DNA of 7,522 nucleotides from Actinosomnolentus pattersoniae (SeqCode) (lineage in GTDB: Bacteria; Actinomycetota; UBA4738): positions 1 to 7,522 of the forward strand of contig JACDCJ010000095.1 of the NCBI GenBank assembly GCA_013817655.1. The letters run 5' to 3'. Position numbers and translations under genes: made by a program. The notes under the pieces are model-generated. The model saw nothing but the letters and a program-made list of their open reading frames with translations. It had not been told where the DNA came from and searched no databases. Positions 1 through 5,265 of this stretch are shown here, in pieces (within the stretch, counting starts at the first letter, position 1; every line of letters begins with the position of its first letter).

Positions 1-798
1 GACCTCGGGGTTGGCGTCGAGGACCTCGGTTCGCACGACGGGCGTGATGGCCTCGTTCTGCTGCAGGCCGCCGTCGTCGTCGAGTGCGACCCAGCCGTTT
101 TCGCCGATAACGGCGTCGGTCGCGAACAGCAGCGCGACGTCGATCTCACCGGCCTCGAGCGCCGCCACACGGGCGGGAAACTCGAGCGGCTGGAACCGGT
201 CGGTGAAGTCGACGCCGTAGGTCTCGATGAGTCCGGGGATGCAGAACGGGCGCTCGGGGCACTCGGGCGGGCCGCCGAGAACGAGGTCGGGCGCCTCCGC
301 CAGTCCGCTCACGGCGGTCAGACCGAACTCGTCCGAGGTCTCCTGCGTCACCACGAAGACGTTCGTGTTGTTCACGCTCGAGGACTCGAGGAGCGAGATG
401 CCCTTCTCCTCGAGCAGCGGCCGAAGTTGGCCGCGGTTGTCGTTCGGGTTCGCGCTCCCAGTGGCCTCGGGGTCGAGGAACAGGAGAAGCGACCCGAGGT
501 ACTCGGGGGCGATGTCGATCTCACCGTTCTCCATGGCGGGCTGGGAGATCTCCCGGCTGGCCAGGTCGAGCTGGCGCTCCACGGTGAACCCGTCGTTCTC
601 GAGGACCTGCGCATACATCTCGGCCACGATCTGGTTCTCGGCGAAGGCGCCCGAGACCCCGACGGTCACGGTCCCCTTGTCGCCGCCGTCGCCGGCGTTC
701 CCATCGCCGTCGCCGTCCTCACCCGACCCGCACGCACCGGCCACGAGGGCAAGCGCGACCAGGGTCGCCCCAAGGACGAACCTGCGGTGCTTCCGCAT
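1..798 (-). CDS. Osmoprotectant ABC transporter substrate-binding lipoprotein (OpuAC/ProX-like), 3' end cut by window edge
   Basis: This should capture glycine betaine, choline, carnitine or a similar solute outside the membrane and deliver it to the two permeases encoded just upstream. The ATG at 798 is preceded by a strong GGAGGGG five bases away. The 266 codons in the window have no stop, so the C-terminus lies beyond base 1. Residues 1-22 are a signal peptide (MRKHRR, then a hydrophobic stretch) ending in VAGAC, with C23 as the likely lipidated cysteine. Residues 24-42 form an Asp/Gly-rich linker. The mature domain opens with VTVGVSGAFAENQIVAEMY (44-62), the typical start of family PF04069, and contains NNTNVFVVTQE and GEIDVALLFATDA, typical of OpuAC-type proteins. 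The family is usually about 300 residues, so most of the protein is visible. The precise ligand cannot be read from the sequence. It is the last gene of the importer operon, 70 nt after the permease stop. Confidence 0.9.
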   Translation of the reverse strand, partial: MRKHRRFVLGATLVALALVAGACGSGEDGDGDGNAGDGGDKGTVTVGVSGAFAENQIVAEMYAQVLENDGFTVERQLDLASREISQPAMENGEIDIAPEYLGSLLLFLDPEATGSANPNDNRGQLRPLLEEKGISLLESSSVNNTNVFVVTQETSDEFGLTAVSGLAEAPDLVLGGPPECPERPFCIPGLIETYGVDFTDRFQPLEFPARVAALEAGEIDVALLFATDAVIGENGWVALDDDGGLQQNEAITPVVRTEVLDANPEV

Positions 799-803
799 GG
801 GTT

Positions 804-838
804 CCCCTCCATTCGTTCATAGGGGCGTCCAAACCCCT
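804..838 (-). promoter_or_regulatory. Short leader before the binding-protein gene with alternative hairpins over its ribosome-binding site
   Basis: In the mRNA the segments AGGGG (838-834), CCCCT (825-821) and AGGGG (808-804) follow one another. The last is part of the Shine-Dalgarno GGAGGGG. The middle segment can pair with the first, leaving the binding site free, or with the third, hiding it. Stems are only 5 bp with loops of 8 and 12 nt. A translational switch is therefore a suggestion, and chance is possible in GC-rich DNA. Such a switch could adjust the amount of binding protein, which importers usually need in excess over the membrane parts. Confidence 0.25.
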
Positions 839-868
839 GGGCAAAACGGACCGAAAGAAGGTAACAGG

Positions 869-1597
869 CTAGGCAGTTTCGGGGGTGGCGATGCCCCCGG
901 CTCGGGGCGTCCGCCGGCGCCCCTGGGAACTCGTCCTCGGTGTGAGGGAGCGCTCCAGGAGGCCGAACGCCAGCTCCGTGAGGATCGCGAGCACCGCCAC
1001 CAGGACCGCCCCCCCGGCCGCCTTCGCGAGGTTCCGCGTCACGAACCCATCGATGATGAACCGGCCCAGGCCGGGGCCGGCAGCGACTGCACCCAGCGTC
1101 GCCGTGGCAACGACGGCAACCGCCGAGGTTCGAAGGCCGGCCACGATGAGCGGCGCCGCGAGAGGCACCTCCAGCTTCGCGAGGACCTGACGGCCGCTCA
1201 TCCCCATTCCCCTCGCGGCCTCGACCGTCTCCCGGTCGACGTTCTGCACGCCGACGTACGCGTTCGTGAGGATGGGCGGGATGGCCAGGAGGAACAACGC
1301 GATCAACGTGGGGTAATAGCCGAAACCGGGGAGGACCCCCAGGGTGAGCGGGAAGACGATCCCGAGGATCCCGAACGAGGGCAGGGCCCGTCCGATGTTC
1401 GCGACCGAGACGGCGAAGAACTCGCCCCGGCCCGTGTGTCCGATCAGAAGCCCGATCGGAAGGGCGAGGAGCGTGGCCAGGAACAGCGCCAGGAACGAGA
1501 CTTGCACGTGCTCCCATAGCCGCACGGGTATCCCGTTCGGCCCCGAGTGGTTCGTCGGGTCGGTCAGCCACCGGAACGTGTCGAGCGCGAAGTCCAT
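869..1597 (-). CDS. Osmoprotectant ABC transporter permease, second copy (OpuBB/OpuCB/ProW-like)
   Basis: Inner-membrane channel subunit, probably pairing with the permease encoded directly before it. From the ATG at 1597 it has 242 residues. There are hydrophobic segments near 33-53, 61-85, 93-113, 145-172 and 191-213. The cytoplasmic EAA loop that docks on the ATPase is EAARGMG at 126-132, followed by LEVPLAAPLIVAG and a GLGRFI motif, as in betaine permeases. The start is uncertain. The ATG at 1597 overlaps the preceding stop as TGATG, which favours re-initiation, but its best purine-rich site (AAGGTG) is 14 nt away. The in-frame ATG at 1633 would add 12 residues (MGTSGQ...) and also lacks a clear site. 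The tail after about residue 215 is a basic, Ser/Arg/Thr/Pro-rich cytoplasmic extension. It is distinct in sequence from the other permease, so the channel is probably a heterodimer, as in OpuB and OpuC systems. Confidence 0.9.
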   Translation of the reverse strand: MDFALDTFRWLTDPTNHSGPNGIPVRLWEHVQVSFLALFLATLLALPIGLLIGHTGRGEFFAVSVANIGRALPSFGILGIVFPLTLGVLPGFGYYPTLIALFLLAIPPILTNAYVGVQNVDRETVEAARGMGMSGRQVLAKLEVPLAAPLIVAGLRTSAVAVVATATLGAVAAGPGLGRFIIDGFVTRNLAKAAGGAVLVAVLAILTELAFGLLERSLTPRTSSQGRRRTPRAGGIATPETA

Positions 1598-2274
1598 CAG
1601 GCGAAGGCCCGCACCTTGACCGCTCGTGCCCATGGCGTCAGGAAGCGCTGAACGAGGAGCAGCAGGCCGTCGGCGACGACCGCGAGCGCCACCGACAGCA
1701 CCGCGCCCACGATGGAAGCCGTCGGGAAGAAGTCGCGAAGTCCGCGCAGGATGAAGAACCCGAGGCCGCCCTTGCCGATGAGCGCGGTGACGGTCACGAG
1801 CCCGATCGTCGTGACTGTCGCGATCCGGACGCCGGCCATGATGACCGGAAGCGCGAGCGGAAGCTCCACCGACCAGAGGATCTGACGTCGCGTGTATCCC
1901 ATGCCTTCCGCGGCCTCCTTGACGTCCGCGGGAACCGCCCGCAGGCCGGCCACGATGTTTCGGATGAGGATGAGCAGCGTGTAGCTGACCAGGCCGATCT
2001 CGGCGGTCGCGGTGGAGAGGCCCGTGTAGGGGATGAGCAGGATGAACAGGGCGAGGCTCGGGATCGTGTACAGGACCCCGGTCACCCAGGTGATCGGCGC
2101 GTAGAACCGCTTGTGCCGGTAGGCGAAGACGGCGAGCGGGAAGGAGATCACGAACCCCACGCCGACGGCGATCGCGGTGAGCTGCACGTGCTCGACGAGC
2201 TGAACGCCGATGGTGTCGAGCTGCCGCCCCACCCAGTCCCAGTCGAGGATGGCCCCGATCACCGGCTGGTTCAC
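1597..2274 (-). CDS. Osmoprotectant ABC transporter permease, first copy (OpuBD/OpuCD/ProW-like)
   Basis: Inner-membrane permease of the same importer, 225 residues from the GTG at 2274. I chose this start because the GTG overlaps the ATPase stop as GTGA and has GGGAG eight bases upstream (2283-2287). The frame stays open further upstream to 2484, but that extension (Arg/Gly-rich) is a shadow of the ATPase gene. Membrane segments lie near 31-50, 62-82, 91-110, 137-165 and 186-208. The EAA loop EAAEGMG is at 120-126, followed by VELPLALPVIMAGVR and GKGGLGFFI, characteristic of the betaine/carnitine/choline permease branch. The stop at 1597 shares its A with the next gene's ATG. Its N-terminal part (QLVEHVQLTAIAVG) matches the start of the membrane domain in OpuC-type permeases. 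Substrate specificity cannot be read from it. Confidence 0.92.
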   Translation of the reverse strand: MNQPVIGAILDWDWVGRQLDTIGVQLVEHVQLTAIAVGVGFVISFPLAVFAYRHKRFYAPITWVTGVLYTIPSLALFILLIPYTGLSTATAEIGLVSYTLLILIRNIVAGLRAVPADVKEAAEGMGYTRRQILWSVELPLALPVIMAGVRIATVTTIGLVTVTALIGKGGLGFFILRGLRDFFPTASIVGAVLSVALAVVADGLLLLVQRFLTPWARAVKVRAFA

Positions 2275-3377
2275 GACACTATCTCCCGGGAGATCCGCTC
2301 GAGCGTGAGGATCCCCAGGTAGCGCTGCCCCTCCGAGACCACCACGGCGACCTGGGTCCGCGAGGTCACGATCGAGTCCAGCGCCTGGCGAAGGGAGCTG
2401 TCCGCGGTCACGTAGGCGCTGAACCGCCTGGGGGTCGCCTCGCCCACCTCTCGGCGCCCCTCCAGGACCGCGCCGTCGACCCAACCAAGCAGCTCACCGT
2501 CCTCGACAACGCTCGCCCACCCCAGATCGTGCTTCTCGATCGTGCGGATCGCCTCCTCAACGCTCGCAGATGGGCCCACGACCGGCCCTTCCTCTACCTC
2601 GATCTCCGAGACCTTGATGAGCGCCAGGCGTTTCAATCCCCGCTCGCTCCCGACGAAACGCTCGACGAAGTCGTTCGCCGGGTCGCGCAGGATCTCCTCG
2701 GGCGGGGCGTATTGCTCGATCACGCCCCCCTTGTTGAGGATCGCGATACGGTCGGCGATCTTGATGGCCTCGTCGATGTCGTGCGTTACGAACACGACCG
2801 TCTTCTTCAGGCGTTCCTGGATGTCCAGGAACTGCTCCTGGAGGCGGCCACGGACGATGGGGTCAACCGCGCCGAACGGCTCGTCCATCAGCATCACCGG
2901 AGGGTCGACCGCGAGCGCCCGAGCCACGCCGACGCGTTGGCGCTGACCACCGGAGAGCTCGCCCGGGTACCGGTGCAGCAACTCCTGGTCGAGCTCCAGG
3001 ATCGCGGTCAGCTCCTCCACCCGCTTGTGGATCCGGGCGTCGTCCCATCCCACCAGCCTCGGAACGGTCGCCATGTTCTCCGCGATGGTGCGGTGTGGAA
3101 GAAGGCCGATGCTCTGGATGACGTATCCGATCCCCCGACGGAGCTGCACGGGGTCCTGCCGCAGGACGTCCGTCCCGTTCACGACTATCGATCCGGACGT
3201 CGGCTCGATTAGCCGGTTGATCATCTTCATCGTCGTGGTCTTGCCGCAGCCGGACGGGCCGACCAGGACGACGGTCTCTCCCTCCTCGATCTCCATGGAG
3301 AGGTCGGCCACGGCGGGCGCCCCGTCGGAGCCGAAGCGCTTCGACACGTGCTGCAGCGAGATCATCGTCTTCGACAC
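2271..3377 (-). CDS. Osmoprotectant ABC transporter ATP-binding protein with C-terminal CBS region (OpuBA/OpuCA/ProV-like)
   Basis: Cytoplasmic ATPase that drives import of compatible solutes through the two following permeases. It has 368 residues from the GTG at 3377. Walker A GPSGCGKTT is at 40-48, the Q-loop Q88 lies in YVIQSIGLLPH, the signature LSGGQ is at 141-145, Walker B VMLMDEPFG is at 161-169, and the switch histidine is H199 in VTHD. Residues from about 250 to 368 look like a degenerate tandem CBS region (VSEIEVEEG... and YVTADSSLRQALDSI...). In OpuA/OpuC-type ATPases this region senses ionic strength or cyclic di-AMP; whether it does so here is inference. The GTG has a GGGGG run eight bases upstream. 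The ATG at 3365 (MISLQHVSKRF, the usual family start) has no good site. A TTG at 3425 would add 16 unlike residues and is unlikely. The stop overlaps the next GTG as GTGA. Confidence 0.93.
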   Translation of the reverse strand: MSKTMISLQHVSKRFGSDGAPAVADLSMEIEEGETVVLVGPSGCGKTTTMKMINRLIEPTSGSIVVNGTDVLRQDPVQLRRGIGYVIQSIGLLPHRTIAENMATVPRLVGWDDARIHKRVEELTAILELDQELLHRYPGELSGGQRQRVGVARALAVDPPVMLMDEPFGAVDPIVRGRLQEQFLDIQERLKKTVVFVTHDIDEAIKIADRIAILNKGGVIEQYAPPEEILRDPANDFVERFVGSERGLKRLALIKVSEIEVEEGPVVGPSASVEEAIRTIEKHDLGWASVVEDGELLGWVDGAVLEGRREVGEATPRRFSAYVTADSSLRQALDSIVTSRTQVAVVVSEGQRYLGILTLERISREIVS

Positions 3378-3451
3378 GGGCGGCCCCCGACCGGCGCGCA
3401 ACGTTCGAACCGGAGCCGATATCAAAGCAGGATTCCCGGCGGAGGGAGCGG

Positions 3452-4219
3452 CTATCGCCCGGTGGCCGAGAAGTGCTGGTAGTCCTTCGGCGACGTCCAG
3501 TCCCCGCCCCAGGCCCAGCCGATCGCCGCGAACGCCCTGACGACGGCGTCGTCCGCGTGGATCATCCCTGGGGAGGACCTCGAGCGGTCCACGTACGCTT
3601 CCCCCGAGGGCGGCAGGACTGCTCCGGCCGAGGTGACGTACGGGTTCTGAACCGGGTTGAGGTCGATCGCCCGGCCGAACGAGTGCTCCGACCAGACCCC
3701 GGGATTCCCCGTCACGGGCCGGCAGTTGAACCCCGAGCTGTTGTTGGCGGCCATGGAGGCGTCGTCGTCCGCGCCGTAGACGTCGACGAGCTCCATCCGC
3801 TCGATGGGATACCGGGCATCGAACAGCGAGCGGAAGACGCCGCCCAGCCCATCGGCCGCATCAGCGTGAACGACGAGCTCGCCGCGGTGCTCGCGCCCGT
3901 CGAAACCCCAGTGGGCGACCGTGAGCAGGCGCAGGTCCTCGAGCGGCACGGGGCAGCCCGGCCTCCACGAGTGCTGTATGCGGTCGCGGGTCGCGCCATC
4001 GATCTGGGCGACGCTCGAGAAATATTCGGCCGCCGCGGCGGACGGCGGCGTCGGTGCCTCCGGCGCCCGATCCGGACTCGAGGGCGACGGCTCCGGGGCG
4101 GCGGAGCTGGCCGGACTCATGCCCGAGGCGGAATCACGCAGAGGTGTGGGGGAAACGTCGGAGCCACACCCGGTGGCCATCAGTCCCAACGCTATCGCGA
4201 GTACCAGCGAACGCTTCAT
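3452..4219 (-). CDS. M15-family (VanY/D-alanyl-D-alanine carboxypeptidase-like) zinc peptidase lipoprotein
   Basis: Probable extracytoplasmic zinc peptidase acting on peptidoglycan stem peptides; the family includes VanY-type DD-carboxypeptidases and L-Ala-D-Glu endopeptidases, and which activity applies is not decidable here. It has 255 residues. The ATG at 4219 has AAGGAG five bases upstream (4225-4230). A signal peptide (MKRSLVLAIALGLMATGC) makes C18 the likely lipid anchor. Residues 19 to about 63 form a Ser/Pro/Ala-rich spacer that could cross the wall. The catalytic domain follows: SEHSFGRAIDLNPVQNPY supplies H179 and D186, and the C-terminal KDYQHF supplies H249, the classic M15 zinc set (HxxxxxxD and a late H). 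D246 sits where the late acidic residue is often found. It lies 74 nt upstream of the ATPase gene on the same strand, so it may be co-transcribed with the importer, but nothing in the sequence ties the two functions together. Confidence 0.85.
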   Translation of the reverse strand: MKRSLVLAIALGLMATGCGSDVSPTPLRDSASGMSPASSAAPEPSPSSPDRAPEAPTPPSAAAAEYFSSVAQIDGATRDRIQHSWRPGCPVPLEDLRLLTVAHWGFDGREHRGELVVHADAADGLGGVFRSLFDARYPIERMELVDVYGADDDASMAANNSSGFNCRPVTGNPGVWSEHSFGRAIDLNPVQNPYVTSAGAVLPPSGEAYVDRSRSSPGMIHADDAVVRAFAAIGWAWGGDWTSPKDYQHFSATGR

Positions 4220-4224
4220 GGTGG

Positions 4225-4230
4225 CTCCTT
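4225..4230 (-). promoter_or_regulatory. Ribosome-binding site AAGGAG of the M15 peptidase gene
   Basis: AAGGAG reads on the minus strand five bases before the ATG at 4219. It fixes that start and is one of the clearest Shine-Dalgarno sites in the window. Confidence 0.8.
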
Positions 4231-4255
4231 CGGGTGGTCACAGCCTCCCAGCGCA

Positions 4256-4284
4256 GGGTAACCGCGGAGGCCATGCGGGGTAAC
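4256..4284. repeat. Direct repeat GGGTAAC x2 in the divergent spacer
   Basis: GGGTAAC occurs at 4256-4262 and 4278-4284, 22 bp start to start, about two helical turns. The extended copies differ at one base in nine (GGGTAACCG and GGGTAACGG). They lie between the two divergent genes, 37 to 65 bp upstream of the M15 peptidase start and 36 or more bp upstream of the NTF2-like start. They could be a regulator site or parts of the minus-strand promoter (TACCCT at 4261-4256 would fit a TAnnnT -10 box). Chance is possible. Confidence 0.3.
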
Positions 4285-4294
4285 GGTCGTGTCA

Positions 4295-4304
4295 CCCCCG
4301 GGGG
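4295..4304. promoter_or_regulatory. 10-bp perfect palindrome CCCCCGGGGG upstream of the NTF2-like gene
   Basis: A perfect C5G5 palindrome sits directly upstream of the presumed -10 box of the plus-strand gene (gap of two bases). It has no T-tract on either side, so it is not a convincing intrinsic terminator. An operator is possible; a chance G/C run is equally so. Confidence 0.2.
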
Positions 4305-4306
4305 CA

Positions 4307-4312
4307 TACTCT
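4307..4312 (+). promoter_or_regulatory. Candidate -10 box TACTCT for a leaderless NTF2-like transcript
   Basis: TACTCT fits the TAnnnT -10 pattern common in high-GC Gram-positive bacteria. Its last T lies eight bases before the GTG at 4320, so a transcript would begin at or one base before the start codon. No Shine-Dalgarno site is near that GTG. No good -35 box is visible. Confidence 0.35.
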
Positions 4313-4319
4313 TGCGTTC

Positions 4320-4709
4320 GTGGGCGACGGGCAGAACGACGAGGCGGTCCGCCGGCTCTTCGAGCTCTTCGAGGCGCGCCGCTGGGAAGAGGCCGGGGAG
4401 TTCCTGGCGGAGGACGTCGTCGTCGACTGGCCGCACACACGCGAGCGCATCCGCGGCCGGGAGAACTATCTGGGACTCAACCGGAACTACCCGGAGGGCT
4501 GGTCGATCGACATCCGGCGCGTGCTGCCCTTCGGCGACCTCGTCGTGGCGGAGCTTACGGTGACGCTCGGCTCGGAGGTGTCCCACGCCGCCTGCTTCTA
4601 CCAGATGGAGAGCGGACGGATCGCCCGCGGCGTGGAGTACTGGATCGACGAGGGCTGGCAGGACCCGCCGGAGTGGCGGGCGAAATGGGTCGAGCCGATG
4701 CCCGCCTAG
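4320..4709 (+). CDS. SnoaL-like / NTF2-like fold protein of unknown substrate
   Basis: Small cytoplasmic protein of 129 residues, the only plus-strand gene. The opening helix (DEAVRRLFELFEARRWEEAGEFLAED) followed by DVVVDWPHTRERIRGRENYL is the standard start of SnoaL/NTF2-like proteins: a cone-shaped alpha+beta fold with a pocket between helix and sheet. The following strands (SIDIRRVLPFGDLVVAELTV, HAACFYQMESGRIARGVEYWID) complete it. Members range from enzymes (ketosteroid isomerase, polyketide cyclases) to non-catalytic binding proteins, and I cannot assign a reaction. The start is the GTG at 4320, with no ribosome-binding site and a -10-like box ending eight bases before it, so it may be leaderless. 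It diverges from the M15 peptidase gene and converges on paaD, sharing the stop tetranucleotide CTAG. Adjacency to paa genes hints at, but does not show, a role in aromatic degradation. Confidence 0.85.
   Translation: MGDGQNDEAVRRLFELFEARRWEEAGEFLAEDVVVDWPHTRERIRGRENYLGLNRNYPEGWSIDIRRVLPFGDLVVAELTVTLGSEVSHAACFYQMESGRIARGVEYWIDEGWQDPPEWRAKWVEPMPA
4706..4709. other. Shared CTAG: stop codons of two convergent genes
   Basis: The palindrome CTAG contains the TAG stop of the NTF2-like gene (4707-4709, plus strand) and the TAG stop of paaD (4708-4706, minus strand). The two coding sequences therefore overlap by these four bases, leaving no room for a terminator between them. Confidence 0.95.
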
Positions 4710-5242
4710 CGGGCGGCCTTCGGCTTGAACGCCTCGAAGGGGTTCCGGCAGGCCCGGCAGTAGTGCGTGGAACGACACAGGGTGGGGCCGAACGCGCTCT
4801 CCAGCACGGTATCGAGACCGCCGCAGAACGGACATGCCGCCGCGCCTTCGACGCGCCTCAACGAAGCGAGGGGAATCACTGGGGTGGACGGTCCCCGCGC
4901 CGGCGGGGTCAGTCCGTACCGCGTGAGCGCCTCGCGTCCTTCCGGCGTTATGCGATCGCTCGTCCAGGGAGGCGCGTACACGAAGCGGACCCGGGCGGTT
5001 CGTCCGGGCAGGACAGCCTCGATCGCCGCGGTGACGTCCTCCCGGATGACGTCGAGCGCCGGGCACCCGGCGAACGTCGGAAGCAGGTCGACGTCGACAG
5101 CGCCGTCGCTCAACCGAACTCGCTCCACTATTCCCAGATCCGTGATCGAAAGCGGCGGGATTTCGGGGTCGTGCACGCCGGCAAGGGCCTCCCAGGCGGC
5201 CAGCTCCAGCTCTTCTTCGGATCCTTCGAGCCTAGTCACCAT
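4706..5242 (-). CDS. paaD: Phenylacetyl-CoA epoxidase assembly protein PaaD (PaaJ)
   Basis: PaaD is needed for an active epoxidase and is thought to help in iron or Fe-S maturation of the complex rather than catalysis. It has 178 residues from the ATG at 5242. The N-terminal part is a DUF59/MIP18-type domain with DPEIPPLSITDLGIV at 25-39 and FAGCPALDV at 57-65 (C60 is the conserved reactive cysteine). The C-terminal part is the PaaD-specific cysteine-rich zone: CPFCG (C137, C140), then C156, C162 and C165 in FGPTLCRSTHYCRACRNPF, probably binding a metal. The ATG at 5242 has GGAAGAG eight bases upstream (5251-5257). The ATG at 5272, which overlaps the paaC stop by 7 nt, would add 10 residues (MVRIGGRDDE) without a ribosome-binding site, though coupling could serve it. 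The frame open to 5551 beyond that is a paaC shadow. E. coli PaaD is about 165 residues. Confidence 0.93.
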   Translation of the reverse strand: MVTRLEGSEEELELAAWEALAGVHDPEIPPLSITDLGIVERVRLSDGAVDVDLLPTFAGCPALDVIREDVTAAIEAVLPGRTARVRFVYAPPWTSDRITPEGREALTRYGLTPPARGPSTPVIPLASLRRVEGAAACPFCGGLDTVLESAFGPTLCRSTHYCRACRNPFEAFKPKAAR

Positions 5243-5250
5243 CTCGTCGT

Positions 5251-5257
5251 CTCTTCC
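5251..5257 (-). promoter_or_regulatory. Ribosome-binding site GGAAGAG favouring the 5242 start of paaD
   Basis: GGAAGAG reads on the minus strand eight bases before the ATG at 5242. The alternative paaD start at 5272 has no comparable site, so this element decides the start choice. Confidence 0.55.
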
Positions 5258-5265
5258 GCCGATCC

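Noticed and set aside
227..1519. Long plus-strand open frame of 430 codons
   Set aside because: It is antisense to the binding protein and a permease, has Arg/Pro/Gly-rich composition with no domain, and reflects the high G+C third positions of the minus-strand genes.
666..1571. Minus-strand open frame of 301 codons overlapping a permease
   Set aside because: It is in another frame of the permease gene, is Arg/Gly/Pro-rich and crosses the gene boundary. The permease frame has clear membrane segments and the EAA loop.
2275..2484. N-terminal extension of the first permease
   Set aside because: The extra 70 residues are Arg/Gly-rich, lie inside the ATPase CBS region in another frame, and a GTG with a proper ribosome-binding site at 2274 gives the normal family start.
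3378..3425. TTG start adding 16 residues to the ATPase
   Set aside because: There is no ribosome-binding site before the TTG at 3425, and the extra residues do not resemble the start of related ATPases.
4295..4304. CCCCCGGGGG as an intrinsic terminator
   Set aside because: There is no loop and no following T-run on either strand, and it lies between divergent starts where no terminator is needed.
4134..5066. Minus-strand open frame of 310 codons opposite the NTF2-like gene
   Set aside because: It overlaps three better supported genes, is rich in Arg, His and Pro, and has no recognisable family.
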